Shown here: piece after piece, positions 10,264 to 21,489 of the stretch
Numbering within the stretch: position 1 is the stretch's first letter
How the letters are laid out: each line of letters begins with the position of its first letter
Assembly (NCBI GenBank): GCA_029721435.1
Contig: CM056574.1
Coordinates: forward strand, 76,613,501-76,677,500
From: Gymnothorax reevesii
Taxonomy: Eukaryota; Chordata; Actinopteri; Anguilliformes; Muraenidae
Reading direction: 5' to 3'
Length of the DNA: 64,000 bases
Made by a program: the position numbers and the translations under genes
Notes under the pieces: generated by a model
Told to the model about the DNA's origin: nothing
Seen by the model: the letters and a program-made list of their open reading frames with translations, nothing else
The model's database searches: none

Positions 10264-10941
10264 TATTGTTTAGAAAATGAAAAGTGATCTAACAGCCTGG
10301 AATAAGTGTTGGGCCTCTGTGCTGCAGGAAGTGGATGGAGGGGTGTTGACTGTTTCCTGACCAGTCTCCTTATAACTTCTCACTTGGCACATGCCAGAGG
10401 ACGGTACTTTTATTATCATGCAGTAGTTATCCAGTGCCTCACACCCCTTTCTTCTGTGTCTCTTTCCGAGGATCTTCCCTCCACTTCCCTGAGTCCTGGA
10501 CCGTATGAGCCCTGTCCCTCACCATGAGCGCTGGCTGCTGCTGTCCTGCTGTCCTGATCCGATCCGGTTTGGCCCTGGTCCAGTCCTGCACCATCCTCGA
10601 CTTGCCACTTTCTGAAGCTACCGTTACCACTTTAGATGGACTTAAATGGAACTCCTCTGTCGTTCACTCCATTTTACTTTTTGTTCTTAATTAGCTAGCC
10701 CGCGGAGGATGGGCTCCCCCACTTTGGCCGGGTTCCTCCTGAGATTTCTTCCCACTGGGGAGTTTTTTCTCACCACAGTTGGAGGATTTTTCTCCCTACT
10801 GGGAGTTTTTTGCCTCATTTGCTGTAGTGGGGAATAGGCTGGGCACTGCCTTTTTATTTCTTTAAACTCTCACTGTAAAGCGTCTTTGTGACAGTCTCTG
10901 TGAAAAGCGCTATACAAAATAAATTGAATTGAATTGAATTT

Positions 10942-11095
10942 CACTGTGGTGTTCGACCCACAAACAGACCTGCCAACATGTACGCATTTTGGGTACAACG
11001 CACGCATTTTGACATCAAAGTAAGCTGTTTCGAGTTGATGCTATTTGAGTACGCATATCGCTGGATCTCCCCAGTTTCAGTTTATGCGTCAGTTT
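10942..11095. other. Spacer with a terminus-like 'cctgccaacatgtacgca'
   Basis: Short stretch between the LINE tail and the inverted-repeat element. It resembles the end of a fish DNA element but has no partner in the window. Confidence 0.3.
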
Positions 11096-13352
11096 AAGTT
11101 GACCACAGAGATATAAGAAAACTTGAGTGGACAATCCTGTCACTTCCGAGGCGGCAAACCGCCGCCATCTTGGGAAAGTATATCGTAGCAGTCTTTTGCA
11201 TAAGTGTTGGTGTGACCATGCTCACTTTACTGGTATGTGACGAAGTAGGTCCTTTGTAGGACTTGTAATTATTATAGAACTGCTTTTGTTTAGAATGGCT
11301 CAAGGCAGTAGGGTGATTTAAGAGAGTGTACATTGCAGCCATTGGCATTTTTTAAAGTTAAAACTGTGTGTCCTCTGACTGTACGAAAGTGTGATGTATT
11401 TCTCATGTATTTATTATTACTTACATGTACAGTTCGACATATACCACTACAACTACCTCTGCTACTACTACTACACATTGTCATGTATCTAATTTTATAA
11501 TTCAATTAAAGTCTGCTGTTGTTATACCGCCCACTTCGGCACCAAGGTCCAGCTGGCGGTCCAGCGAAAATAGCGTTAGCTACAACGGTTTGTGTACAGC
11601 AGTGACGTGCAGTCGGAAGTTAGTTTGGTGAGGCAGAAACCTTCCCTTTGCTTGATTAGCAATCAGACGATTAACTAGTTTCGTAAGACTATTCGGCAGA
11701 ATGACGGGCCATTTTAAGTTTCCGCGGCGTTATTACTCAGTAGGCTACATGGAACTTGAAATGCACACGAAACTGCAGATTTGCGAGTATTTGCTTACAG
11801 GAAGCCAGAGACGTGCGGTGAGGTGAGGCAGTGACCCAAACTTTTATCATAGGATTTTGCGAACCTGTTCCCACGTACTGTTCCTGATTGACAATCAAAA
11901 CAATTAAAAGCCTTATGGAAGTCTGATACTGATAGAGGAGATAATAATAACTTCATTCACACATACGCTGCAATTCGAGACTGCAAGGATGGAAATCTGA
12001 GTAATCAATTAGGAAAAATTCTCGGCTCTCGGTAATTCTGTATATCATTTAAACATTTTGTTAATCGCATTACGAAAGAAGACTGAAAATAAATGCCCGC
12101 TTTTTGTTTGGGTGTAACAGCGCATATTTAAAGGAGAATACATTATAGGCTATTGATTAAGCATTTAACTCTGCATAGGTCGAACTGCGTTAATATTTTT
12201 TGATGACATTACTTCGGCTTCCTGGAAGCAAGTACATGCAGATCTGCTGTTGAGCATGTGAGGTTCGATGTCCTGAGTAATTACGCCGCGGAAACTTAAA
12301 CTGGCCCGTCATTCTGCCGAATAGTCTTACTAAACTAGTTAATCGTCTGATTGCTGATCAAGCAAAGGAGATGTTTGTGCCTCACCAAACCAACCTCCAC
12401 CGCACATCACTGGTGTACAGTATGAACATGACGGCATTCTACGATATCGAGAACTGCAAACTCACCACAGTTTAACATTTTCGGCTTCCTTTTCTAAGTT
12501 AGGCATTGTCCGATGCTCTGACCCAGCTAGCGAGCACCTCCGCTCCGGATCTGCCCCGGCTCCAGCTAATCCAGCTCAGAGCCGGGGCAGATCCAGTGCG
12601 GAGGAGCTTGCCATCTTGGGAGCCTTCGAAAGTTGTTCGATGCTTTGGCATTGCCTGAAGATGATACGGTCAGTATGTAGAAGACGAAGGCCATCCAGTC
12701 ACTAGATCTACGATTTGTCCTAGGTTATACAGTATATTTCGCAATTTAAAACACGGAGGTAACATTACATAGTTTTATTCGAATAAGCTGGCGGTACAGC
12801 GTTTGGAAAATACATCGGTTTAACGATACTGGTACGAAGGGAGGCACATGGCGGAAGCGAATGCATTGGGGATTCTTTTGCAGCTGGTCCAGCTGGCGTT
12901 TAGCGAATTGGCATAACGGTGGGAGGTATATCGAGAGATGACTTTATTTTCTTTCATGTCGAGAATACCTTCCAAATGTCACTCACGTAACGCGAGAATC
13001 ACCCGAACGCTTTTTCTTTGAACGAAACAAAAACGTGGGTAACTGAGCGAATATAAAGGATATAAAGAATATAAAGGCCAAATAATGGAGCATAAAAATT
13101 GTCGTTCAATCTCAATTCCTTATTCGTGTCATTTTTAAGTATGAAAAGATATTTTAAAAATACGGAAAAAAGTCTCCACCCCCCCTCAAAGGAGCGAAAA
13201 AAAGTCTACACTCACGTTCAGCCTACTGTTTACATGTGTCTCATCGGACATTTATACATGCCCAAGATGGGTATGCTATTCTGCCGTCAGAGCTTTGGCC
13301 CAGCCCACGCGGCATCCACTCTAGCTTTCTTATATCTCTGTGAAGTTGACAC
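11096..13352. mobile_element. Long inverted-repeat DNA element, interrupted by a hAT MITE
   Basis: The left end 'gttgaccacagagatataag' (11098) and right end 'ttatatctctgtgaagttga' (about 13330-13349) are inverted copies. The similarity continues inward: 'ccatcttggg' near 11165 against 'cccaagatgg' near 13261. This gives imperfect arms of about 200 bp around a 2.2-kb body. No transposase frame is visible. Within the body, a strong dyad (12535-12608, cctccgctccggatctgccc and its inverse) forms a GC-rich hairpin. A hAT MITE sits at 11600-12412. The superfamily is not assigned. Confidence 0.55.
11600..12412. mobile_element. hAT MITE with long terminal inverted repeats
   Basis: It starts CAGTGACGTGC (11600) and ends GCACATCACTG (12412). 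Perfect 8-bp target duplications gtgtacag lie at 11592-11599 and 12413-12420. Inverted arms extend about 200 bp (11600-11810 and 12215-12412), sharing for example 'actattcggcagaatgacgg' and its complement. No coding frame is present. The 8-bp duplication and CAGTG ends place it in the hAT superfamily with confidence. Confidence 0.9.
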
Positions 13353-13936
13353 TCATCAATTGATGTCCGGTGAGCAGAGGCGCGTAGGCATAACGAAAAT
13401 ATTTCGACCAATCAGAGAGTGCATGTGCCCCTCCTGCCCTCCCAACCACGGCCCTCTCGGAAAAAATCTTGCTTCGAAATGATTTTAGTCTCATTCCCAA
13501 GTCATAGGCTGCAAACCCTCTTCGCCACACTTCTGGGTCATCATATGTTGAACTTCTGGGTCATCATATGTTAAAAATACACCCCATTCAAACATCGGTG
13601 AAATGGTAAATTCTACCATGGATGCAGCGAATCCTGTATTTTGATTAGTAGAATACCTACGGTAGAATACCTGGCGCTGCTTGAAGAGCTGACGCTCGAT
13701 TATAATGCCATTTCACTGTGCATTCATCTCATTGTCACGAAAAACGAACGCCATTTACTTTCGTTTGAGATAATTTCGCTTTTATTGGGGTTTGTGTTTG
13801 CAGAAATACTGTGAAACGGCCTAAAACATTGAAATGTAATTAACGAAGTTCGCAAAAGGCTTTCTGACATTCTGTGTAATGTTCCACATGACTGCCTCCA
13901 AAGGCAGCGTTTGATACGCCGTTTCAAATGCACCAC
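13353..13936. other. Unassigned sequence with a short direct repeat
   Basis: The only structure seen is a direct repeat of 'acttctgggtcatcatatgt' at about 13529-13548 and 13552-13571. No gene is recognised. Confidence 0.45.
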
Positions 13937-14306
13937 TAATGGCGCTTTTCCACTCAGTGGTAAAGGCTCTACGCTACTCTACTCGGTACCGGATATTTTT
14001 CTGGGAGGTTGTTTGCCATAAGTGGATAGTGGTGCCTCTGTGAAGCTGGTCATCATAGTGGCGCAGCACGAAACTTCCGCAGTCATCCTCAATACGACAC
14101 AGAATGTAGCAATACAGTTATATCAAGTTTACATTTGTTCTGTCAATTTTGTTAAAGATTTTTGTGTTCAAATCCGATATTGTATTTTCTGAATTGAATT
14201 GCATTTTCTATTTGACATTGTCGTGCCCAATTCAGTTGCCCGTAAAATTGCGTTCCACCTAACAACGCAAAGCCGTGAAATCCGTAAAAGGCATGGAAAG
14301 CGAATG

Positions 14307-15564
14307 TACATGTACTACTCGGAAAATTAGAATATCGTGAATATATAGAATAAAAGTCGGTTTATTTTGGCAATTCAACATAAAAGGTTAAACTAATATA
14401 TTTTATTGACTCACTACATGCAAAGTGAGATATCTCAAGCAATTTTTTGTTGTAATTTTGGTGATTATGATTTACAGCTCATTAAAACCTCAAATACAAA
14501 AACTCAGAAAATTAGAATATTGTGAATATAACCAATATTGTGTGTAAAACAACATACAGGTGGATGCTGGACATGGGCTTTAAATGTCGATTCCTGTTGT
14601 CAAGCCACTCCTCAACAGCAAGCAACACCAGAGGCACCTTCGCTGGGCTAAAGAAAAGAAGAACTGGTCTCTTTCCCAGTGGTCCAAAGTCCTCTTTTCT
14701 GATGAGAGCAAATTTTGCATCTCATTTGGCAACAAAGGTCCAAGAGTCTGGAGGAAGACTGGAGAGGCGCATGATGGAAAATGCATGAAGTCCAGTGTTA
14801 AGTTTCCCCAGTCTCTGATGACTGGAGGAGCCATGTCAGCTGCTGGTGTTGGTTCCCTGTGCTTTCTCGAGTCCAGAGTAAACGCAGCAGTCTACCAGAA
14901 CATTTTAGAGCACTTCATGTTTGCTTCAACGAACCAGCTTTATGGGGATGCAGACTTCATCTTCCAGCAGGACTTGGCACCTGCCCTCACTGCCAAAAGT
15001 ACCAAACCCTGGTTCAACAACCACGGGATTACTGTGCTTGATTGGCCCGCAATCTCACCTGACCTGAACCGCATAGAAAATCTATGGGGCATTGTCAAGA
15101 GAAAGGTGAACGAAAAGAGACCAAACAATAAAGAAGAGTTCAAGGCCGTGATTGAAGCATGCGGGTCTTCGATAACAGCTGAGAAATGCCACAGGCTGGT
15201 AGCATTCATGCCATGCTGGATTGAAGCAGTCATTCGTGCAAAAGGGGCCTTAATTAAGTACTAATTACAGATGCAAGATTTTCCTTTCAGAGGCCCGACA
15301 TTTTTGTATTTAAAATCCTTTATTATTTATTTATTTATTTATTTTAAATCGATTTCATGTAATATTCTAATTTTCTGAGTTTTTGAATTTGAGGTTTTCT
15401 TGAGCTGTAAGTCCTAATCAGCAAAATCAAAACAAATAAAAGCTTGAAATATATTGATTTGCATGTTATTTGTCCATATAATATGTAGGTTTCACCTTTT
15501 CAGTTGAATTACAGAAATACACGAACTTTTTGAGAATATTCTAATTTTCTGGGTAGTGCCTGTA
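14307..15564 (+). mobile_element. Tc1/mariner element (Tc1, DD34E), internally deleted
   Basis: It is bounded by TA dinucleotides (14307-14308 and 15563-15564) with matching termini: TACATGTACTACTCGG at the left against TACAGGCACTACCCAG reading in from the right. Inverted repeats of about 210 bp contain a second copy of the 'cagaaaattagaatatt' motif at their inner ends (near 14505 and 15360), the IR/DR arrangement of many fish Tc1 elements. The transposase inside has lost its N-terminal part. It is nested in the TAA-flanked element. Confidence 0.9.
14560..15262 (+). pseudogene. Tc1 transposase, N-terminally deleted
   Basis: The longest frame (ATG at 14584) encodes about 226 residues of the DDE catalytic domain: LFSDESKF with the first Asp, FQQDLAPALTAK with the second, and SPDLNRIENLWG with the Glu, 34 residues after the second Asp (DD34E, Tc1 clade). 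It ends IRAKGALIKY. Upstream, WMLDMGFKCR is in another frame, so a one-base loss lies near 14593. The paired helix-turn-helix DNA-binding domain (about the first 110 residues of a normal 340) is missing. The catalytic triad is present but the protein could not bind DNA. Confidence 0.9.
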
Positions 15565-16313
15565 TTTCACTCTAATGTCCATGGCAAAACAAACGAATTG
15601 TTAAAGTATGGGATAATTAAGTGGTCATTGCAGAGCAGAGTTCCTCGTTGCAAATCGCAGGACAAGGCAGCCATCAGAATTAATCGTTTATGGTGCATAA
15701 TCTCATGTGTGATAACTTTAGGAGAAAAATGATTCGTTGACATCTGTCATGTTATTTTTCTGTGCGATTTTTTTAAAACAAGGCTTGATAACAGAGCTTT
15801 CTTAAGGGGAATTAGTTAGGGAACATAACTGGACACAATACCGTCACTTAATTTCGCCATGAACGGGCCACAGGCAAAGAGAAACACATTTCATGAATGT
15901 AGCTTTGATGAACGAGCAAAACCGTGTTTGAAAGGTAAGGCAATGCACAGTGTATTGAAAAAGTTGCCTTTAACAGTATAATTCGATGATTATTATAACT
16001 GCGCTAATCTTAAAACTCATCAATCCAACTTGAATGAGAGGTCGACTACAGAGTTGTCTTTCGCAGTGACGATACACTCTGACCAATCAGTGGGCCTTAG
16101 TGTGTCACATCACATTTTAGTACCTAGTACTCGGTTGGCTTTTTTGGAATCCCGGGAGAGCAGGCACCAGAAAAGGTGGTACCAGTAGGTACTTTTTTCT
16201 TATGGAAAAGCAAAAGAGGGTAGTCGAGTAGAGCCGGTACTGCGTAGTGAAAAAGCGCCATAAGATGAAAATGTTGGAAAGTTAAACAATGCGAACATAG
16301 CAGGCCGAAGGAG

Positions 16314-16386
16314 GGCCCGGGTGGGGACTTGAACCTCCAGACTCCCGGGTAAGAGTGATACGCACTGACCACGTCGCCAAAGAGCC
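16314..16386 (-). repeat. tRNA-like sequence (probable SINE head)
   Basis: Read on the minus strand it shows an A-box-like TGGCGACGTGGTCAG and a B box GGTTCAAGTCC at tRNA-like spacing, flanked by GGCTC and GGGCC that could pair as part of an acceptor stem. T-stem and anticodon-stem pairing are poor, so it is not a functional tRNA. A tRNA-derived SINE 5' region is the likeliest reading; the 3' tail was not identified. Confidence 0.4.
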
Positions 16387-16400
16387 AGGCTCATTGACAA

Positions 16401-16780
16401 GATAGCCAGGGCATGTACTTATTAGGAGACACTTCCAGTGACAGGACCCATCAACTATGCATGGCAAATTGTATTTGTTTTGGTATTTTTGCCCATTTAT
16501 TTAATTAATTAATTGATTGATTCATAATGAATGTCCTCTGTTGAATTGCTTTTCTAGCAACATTTTCAGTTATTATTGACTATGGATTACGCAGCTATTT
16601 TATGTGTAACTTAGAAAAGTAAAGACTGCATTTCAAATTCATTTTTACTGCTGTTCTGACAATAAATTCGCTGGCTGTTTGAAGTAAATTGTATCTCTAT
16701 GCAATTTTAATTACCAGTTGGATGGGAGGTGATGGGTCTCTTCAAGGTTGGCAGGTCTGCTCAAAGCTCACTGGCAGTCA
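16401..16780. other. Unassigned AT-rich sequence
   Basis: No gene or clear repeat is seen, apart from short (ttaa/attaatt) runs near 16500. Confidence 0.4.
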
Positions 16781-18130
16781 AGTTAAATGTCAGCAAATGA
16801 AAGTTCACGTGACTTCCTATGTCAGTAACACGAACCTAGTTTCCATCTGTGACCTTTTCGGTGATAGAGGTCATTGAATTTTCTCTAGGTCAAGTTAGAC
16901 CTTCGAAGGTCAATATGAAGGTCACCAAATGAAAGTTCATACATGACTTCCTATACTTCTCCAACACAAACCTTCTCTCAATCTGTAAAGATTTTGCTGA
17001 TATAAGACAGAAATTTCACTATATAGTTTGGCCGTTCAAGGTCACTGAAGGTGAAGTTCAAGCTCATCCAATGAAACTTCATACATGACTTCCTATAGGG
17101 CCACAATACAAACCTAAGCTCTATCTATAATAGTTTTGATGATAGAAGTCATTTAAATTTCACTATGTGAAGTTTGACCTTCAAAGGTCACTGAAGGTCA
17201 AGTTCAAGGCCACGTAATGAAAGTTCATGTATGACTTCCTAAACATCTCCAATGCAAACCGAGACTATCTGTAACCATTTTGCTGATAGAAGTCATTGAA
17301 ATTTCACTTCGAAGTTTGGGCATTCAAGGTCACTGAAGGTCAAGTTCAATGTCACCAAATGAAACTTCATACATGACTTCCTATATGCCCGCAATACAAA
17401 CCTAAGCTCAATTTGTAGTTGTTTTGGTGATAAAAGTCATTGAAATTTCACTATGTGAAGTTTGATCTTCAAAGGTCGCCGAAGGTCAAGTTCCAGGCCA
17501 CCAAATGAAAGTTCATAAATGACTTCCTATATGTGTTCAATGCACATATGTTCCCATGATTCAATATTTTCAAGCCTAGAAACCTTTAAAAACTGTAACA
17601 TTTTGCTTGACCTCAGGTTTGACCTTTCAAGGTCATCTAAGGTCAACTTTAACAAAGCCAAAATATAGGTCATATATTCCTTCCTATATGTCAGTAATAC
17701 AAAGTCTCTAGTCTCTATCTGCAACCATTTGGCCTCCACAGGCCATCTTCCATATTCATAAAGTACAGCGCCCCAATAGACCCACTTCCGTCGATTCAAT
17801 CAAAATGGCGCTCGCACAGTACATTGACGGTACCAAGGTAAGTTGATTGCCTGATATAGAAAAAAATTTATCGCACAGTTTTTGAGGAATGATTTTTTTA
17901 AATTTATCAGTCCTATCTTTAACATTGGAGCCAAAACTTCAAGGGCCCATAAAACGGACAAAAATGATTCAATCAAAAATCCGAGAAAAAAGCCTGTAGA
18001 TATGGTCTAGTAGCATGTTATTGCAAATTTACACAAAAATTCATGTGAAAAAATAAAGATAAAAAAGATCAAAATAAAGATCAAAAAATGTTCCGGACGA
18101 CGGACGCCACACCACGACAATAACTTATCG
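16781..18130 (+). repeat. AGGTCA-rich tandem repeat element, plus orientation
   Basis: Degenerate tandem units of about 131-146 bp occupy 16790-17760. The landmark 'caaatgaaagttcat' or a variant recurs near 16794, 16925, 17069, 17215, 17355 and 17501. Units carry GGTCA half-sites, for example TGACCT-TCAA-AGGTCA at 17175-17190 with another AGGTCA at 17195, and AGGTCA-CTGA-AGGTCA at 17327-17342. The array runs into a non-tandem 3' part (17770-18130) containing a short exon-like segment and ending 'cggacgacggacgcc'. An inverted copy of the whole arrangement lies at 38955-40020 and a fragment at 5760-6016, so this is a dispersed element and not a local satellite. Confidence 0.8.
17805..17837 (+). 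other. Exon-like ATG segment with splice donor inside the AGGTCA repeat
   Basis: ATG opens 11 codons reading MALAQYIDGTK and is followed directly by GTAAGT, a perfect splice donor. The inverted copy at 39251-39283 preserves ATG, frame, length and donor (MALALYIDGTK), while surrounding sequence has diverged. This looks like the first coding exon of the gene carried by the parent element. No downstream exon was found, and the protein is not recognised. Confidence 0.5.
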
Positions 18131-18400
18131 GCCCGTAGGGACTAGCTAAAAAACTCCAGCAGTTGGTCAAGAGCGTTCTGATGCTCGATCGATTAATTCT
18201 AAATCCAGGCCCTCGCGCAGTCCATCACCTTTGCGAGGCTGTGAAAATGCCCATTGGTTGACTGATTTGAAGTGTATTTTCTCAGCGGAATGAGTCAGAG
18301 ACAAAGTACTTTCATGTCACGCCCAATTCACACCAGTATGCAGTATCAAATGACTCTGTCCTGGAACCCAGGATTGCAATACTGATTAGGTATGTAATTA
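18131..18400. other. Unassigned spacer
   Basis: It lies between two repeats. No feature is recognised. Confidence 0.35.
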
Positions 18401-19107
18401 CGGCCCGAGCCGACTGCATGTCGTCCGAGGACCCTATTGTAATCATGCTGTTTATTTTTATTATTATTATTATTATTATTACTAGGGCCCGAGCGTCGAC
18501 TGCAAGTCATCCGTGGAGGACCCTATTGAAATCATGCTGTTTATTATGATGATTATTATTATTAATATTATTATTATTCCTCCGACATTTCAAGGGCCAA
18601 TTTTGCCCCTTTCTCAAACTTGAAAACGCTTGTAACTTTCCAGATTCGTCCGGCCACGTCCGAAATTCGATATTTTTGGGCGCTTGTTCATGGTCGACGC
18701 AAAATGCCAAAATAGCGCCCCTAAACACGTTTCAATATACCCATAGGAAAATTTGGTTACTTTCTTGTAGGCTGACAAAACTCGGTAAACATGTGCATCA
18801 TACCCAGACATACAAAAAATTTAATTGCAGTCACGCCCGAAACCCAACAGGATGTCGGCCATTTTGTCTGTAGGTCAAAGGGCGTGGCTGTTAGGGCGTG
18901 ACAAAGTTTGGCAACTCAATGAAAAAATTTCACAATGCTCTCACACCCTCATACTTGATTGTTGCAGCATCAAACTTGCTGGACATGATGATTGCTCCGC
19001 CCTGAACGTCCAGATATATTAACTTCCCACTTTACTAATTGCGCCCCCCTGTGGTAACAGGAAGTGACCACTTTTTACTTTCTCTTGTACTGATGACACA
19101 TAGTTAA

Positions 19108-20452
19108 AGCTGTAGTATATGATCTGATAATCAGTTGAGAAAGATTGAGACGTTGAGTGAAATTTGAAAAAAGCATCCTGCCCACACACACACACCCCTC
19201 CCCTCTGTGCTCCCTGATCCCTCCCATCGAGTACGTGTGGCTGTCTGCGTGGAGACTCCCAGACACACCCCCTCTACCAGAGCAACAAGCCGGCTGGCCA
19301 GCCTTGAATGAAGATTTACCATGTCGGATTCACAGGTATAGCAACATTGAAAGTTATTAAATGCATGTTAAAGCTATCTTAAATTACAATGCATCTGTAA
19401 GAGAGCGCGCCATTCACAAACACCACGATGAACACCTTCACAATAACGTCCATCAATCGGAAATACATATGAACGAGTTCATGAGTTCATTGAATGCATT
19501 CAGGCACAACACTGATAATAGCAATGCTAGTTTGGAATGCTAAAAATAAACGGCTAACGTTCCAACGCCATCTGTTGACACAGAGGAAACGACCTGCAGC
19601 GTTTACAGTCATAAGCCAGTATTGTCATAGACTTATAAAAAGTTATTTATGTACCAACTCACACAATAAAAGTAAAAAATTACCTACCCGTTCAACAAAA
19701 AATCTGCTGTATCAGCAACAGTTTTCAGGCCCAAATCCTCCTGGAGCTTCCTCCAGTGGTGGAGGAAGGATGACCCGATGTTTACTCAGCTTTGAGTCCT
19801 GCATTGCTCACATTTCCTCTGCGTCTCAGCCTTTTCCTCTGCAGACTTACGCTTTCTCCCAACTTTTGCCGGTGGGGCAAGCAGGGGCCGCTTGCTGCTG
19901 TCGCTGTCTTTCTTTTCCATTCTTCTAGCACAAGCTGCTAAGCTGCTACTCAGCTTCTTCTTCTTTAATGTTTCTTGGCGGTTTACAAACACTTGGTGCA
20001 TTACCGCCACCAGCAACTTGCTTGTTGCAGAAAGTTTATAAAGCGGAAGGGGGCGGGGACGATGCAGAACGCGGAGCACGGGGAGTCAGAGCAAGCTCTC
20101 GGGGGAGTGTCAAATAGAGCGAGGGGATTGGATGAGAGTAGGAGAGAGACGTTGACCAATGTAAGCCATCCGACCTTACATTGGTCAACGTCTCTGCAGC
20201 CCCGCAGCCACGAGAGTGAATGGATTTTTTTCGTTTGTACCCTCGGCCCGACTTCAGGGCGAAGAATATTGTCATCAGTTTGTCGTCTGTCTGTCTGTCT
20301 GTCCGTGTGTGCACCGTCAGGCCGAGGGTGTTCAAACATGGGCGTTTCTGGTTTTTGTTCTTCACATTGTGTAGATTGTACTATAGGACCATAACCACCA
20401 TCTAAATGAGGTTATTAATAATGATCAAACTTTCAAATCGTATACTACAGCT
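19108..20452. mobile_element. TTAA-flanked non-autonomous element (Kolobok/piggyBac-type)
   Basis: Inverted termini AGCTGTAGTATATGAT (19108) and ATCGTATACTACAGCT (ending 20452) are directly flanked by TTAA (19104-19107, 20453-20456). A TTAA duplication is made by piggyBac and Kolobok transposases. Inside there is a 20-bp dyad (agagacgttgaccaatgtaa near 20143 and its inverse near 20176) and a (CTGT)n run (20284-20303). A minus-strand frame rich in Lys/Arg/Ser (around 19800-19930) resembles no transposase core that I recognise. Confidence 0.7.
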
Positions 20453-21489
20453 TTAAACCCATCAACTTCATTCCACTTCAAAAACATTCAGAACAAGTTG
20501 GTGAAGCTACATTATGAATGCTGTGAAGCTACGAGTCATGACGTCCGTGTGGCGACATGGCGACTATGGATCCTTCGCCATATGTCTGGGTTTCGCAATG
20601 CTCTCACACCCACATACTTGATTGTAGCAGCTGGAAACTTGCTGGAAATGATGATTGCTCCGCTGTGAACGTCCCGATATATTAACTTCCCCCTTTACTA
20701 ATCGCGCCCACCCCTATGCGACTATGGATCCCTCGCCATGAAAATACGTTTGGGTTTTTGATGTCTTTAATGAGCTCATATCATCATGAAAATTGACTTA
20801 CAGGTCAAGGGTGGCGAGCTCTTACATCTGATGGGGGCGTTCCCCATGAGGGCAGCAAAATGCTTCTACAGCGCCCCCTTGAAATTTTCAAATACCCCTC
20901 CCCATAGGGGTTTTCCTGGAGTAGGAACATGAAAATTCGTATGCATGTGTATGTTGCCAAGATGCAGAAAAAAAGTCTTTAGCATCATTGCTCTACTCCA
21001 AACAGGAAGTTGGCCATTTTGATTTTTTTTCACGAGTCATTTTGGCCCTATTTCCACATGTTGTATTTTAACGAACTCCACCTAGCGATTCCGTCCAATC
21101 AACCTCATATTTATTACAGATCATCAAGAGACCATGCTGATCAAAAGCTGCGCTCTGCATGTCTGTAGGTCAATGGGCATGGCCGCTATGGCGTTCCCAT
21201 TTCTGATGCCTTGCCATGCACATTCAAGCAGCTCTCTCTCCCTCATACTTCATCTAAATGGATTCAAAATTTCTGTACACGATAAGAGCCCTGCCCCGAA
21301 CGCCTCCATATGCTCATGTGCAATTTTGCTCATGCGCCCCCTTGTGGAAACAGGAAATGCCATATTTTACAATGAAATTGGCCGATTTGCTTGAAACTTC
21401 ATATTTGTGCTGAGGGTCTACCCCTGAATGTGCCTGCCCATGTTTGGTTACGCTCTGAGTGCCCTCTGGTGGATGAAGTATCAACTTGT

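Larger units (their letters stand above)
9400..10941 (+). mobile_element. 3' end of an L2/CR1-like LINE
   Basis: This is a 5'-truncated non-LTR retrotransposon. The C-terminal tail of its reverse-transcriptase protein is readable, then a long 3' UTR, then a terminal run of ttgaa units (10922-10941). The UTR end (gcgctatacaaaataaat) and the repeated TTGAA tail are typical of fish L2/Maui-type LINEs, which end in short tandem repeats instead of poly(A). No 5' part, endonuclease or catalytic RT motif remains. The direction is opposite to dscam transcription. Confidence 0.8.
13940..16260. mobile_element. TAA-flanked, Harbinger-like element holding a Tc1 copy
   Basis: Inverted termini TGGCGCTTTTCCACT (13940) and AGTGAAAAAGCGCCA (ending 16260) are flanked by TAA on both sides (13937-13939, 16261-16263). 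The similarity extends inward ('tctactcggtacc' against 'gtactgcgtag' and 'gtcgagtagagccggtac'). A 3-bp TWA duplication suggests PIF/Harbinger. No transposase of that family is visible. A complete Tc1 copy (14307-15564) lies inside and is younger. A similar right terminus occurs at 33921-33955. Confidence 0.65.

Noticed and set aside
16314..16386. Working tRNA gene on the minus strand
   Set aside because: T-stem has two mismatches and the anticodon stem is too short; a SINE head is more likely.
16781..17760. Regularly spaced repeats that might suggest a CRISPR-like array
   Set aside because: Units are ~140 bp, degenerate and without short constant repeats and unique spacers; the genome is eukaryotic.
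19975..20394. Overlapping 110-140-residue frames on both strands
   Set aside because: They cross a dyad and a (CTGT)n run inside a non-autonomous TTAA element; composition is low-complexity and no family is recognised.
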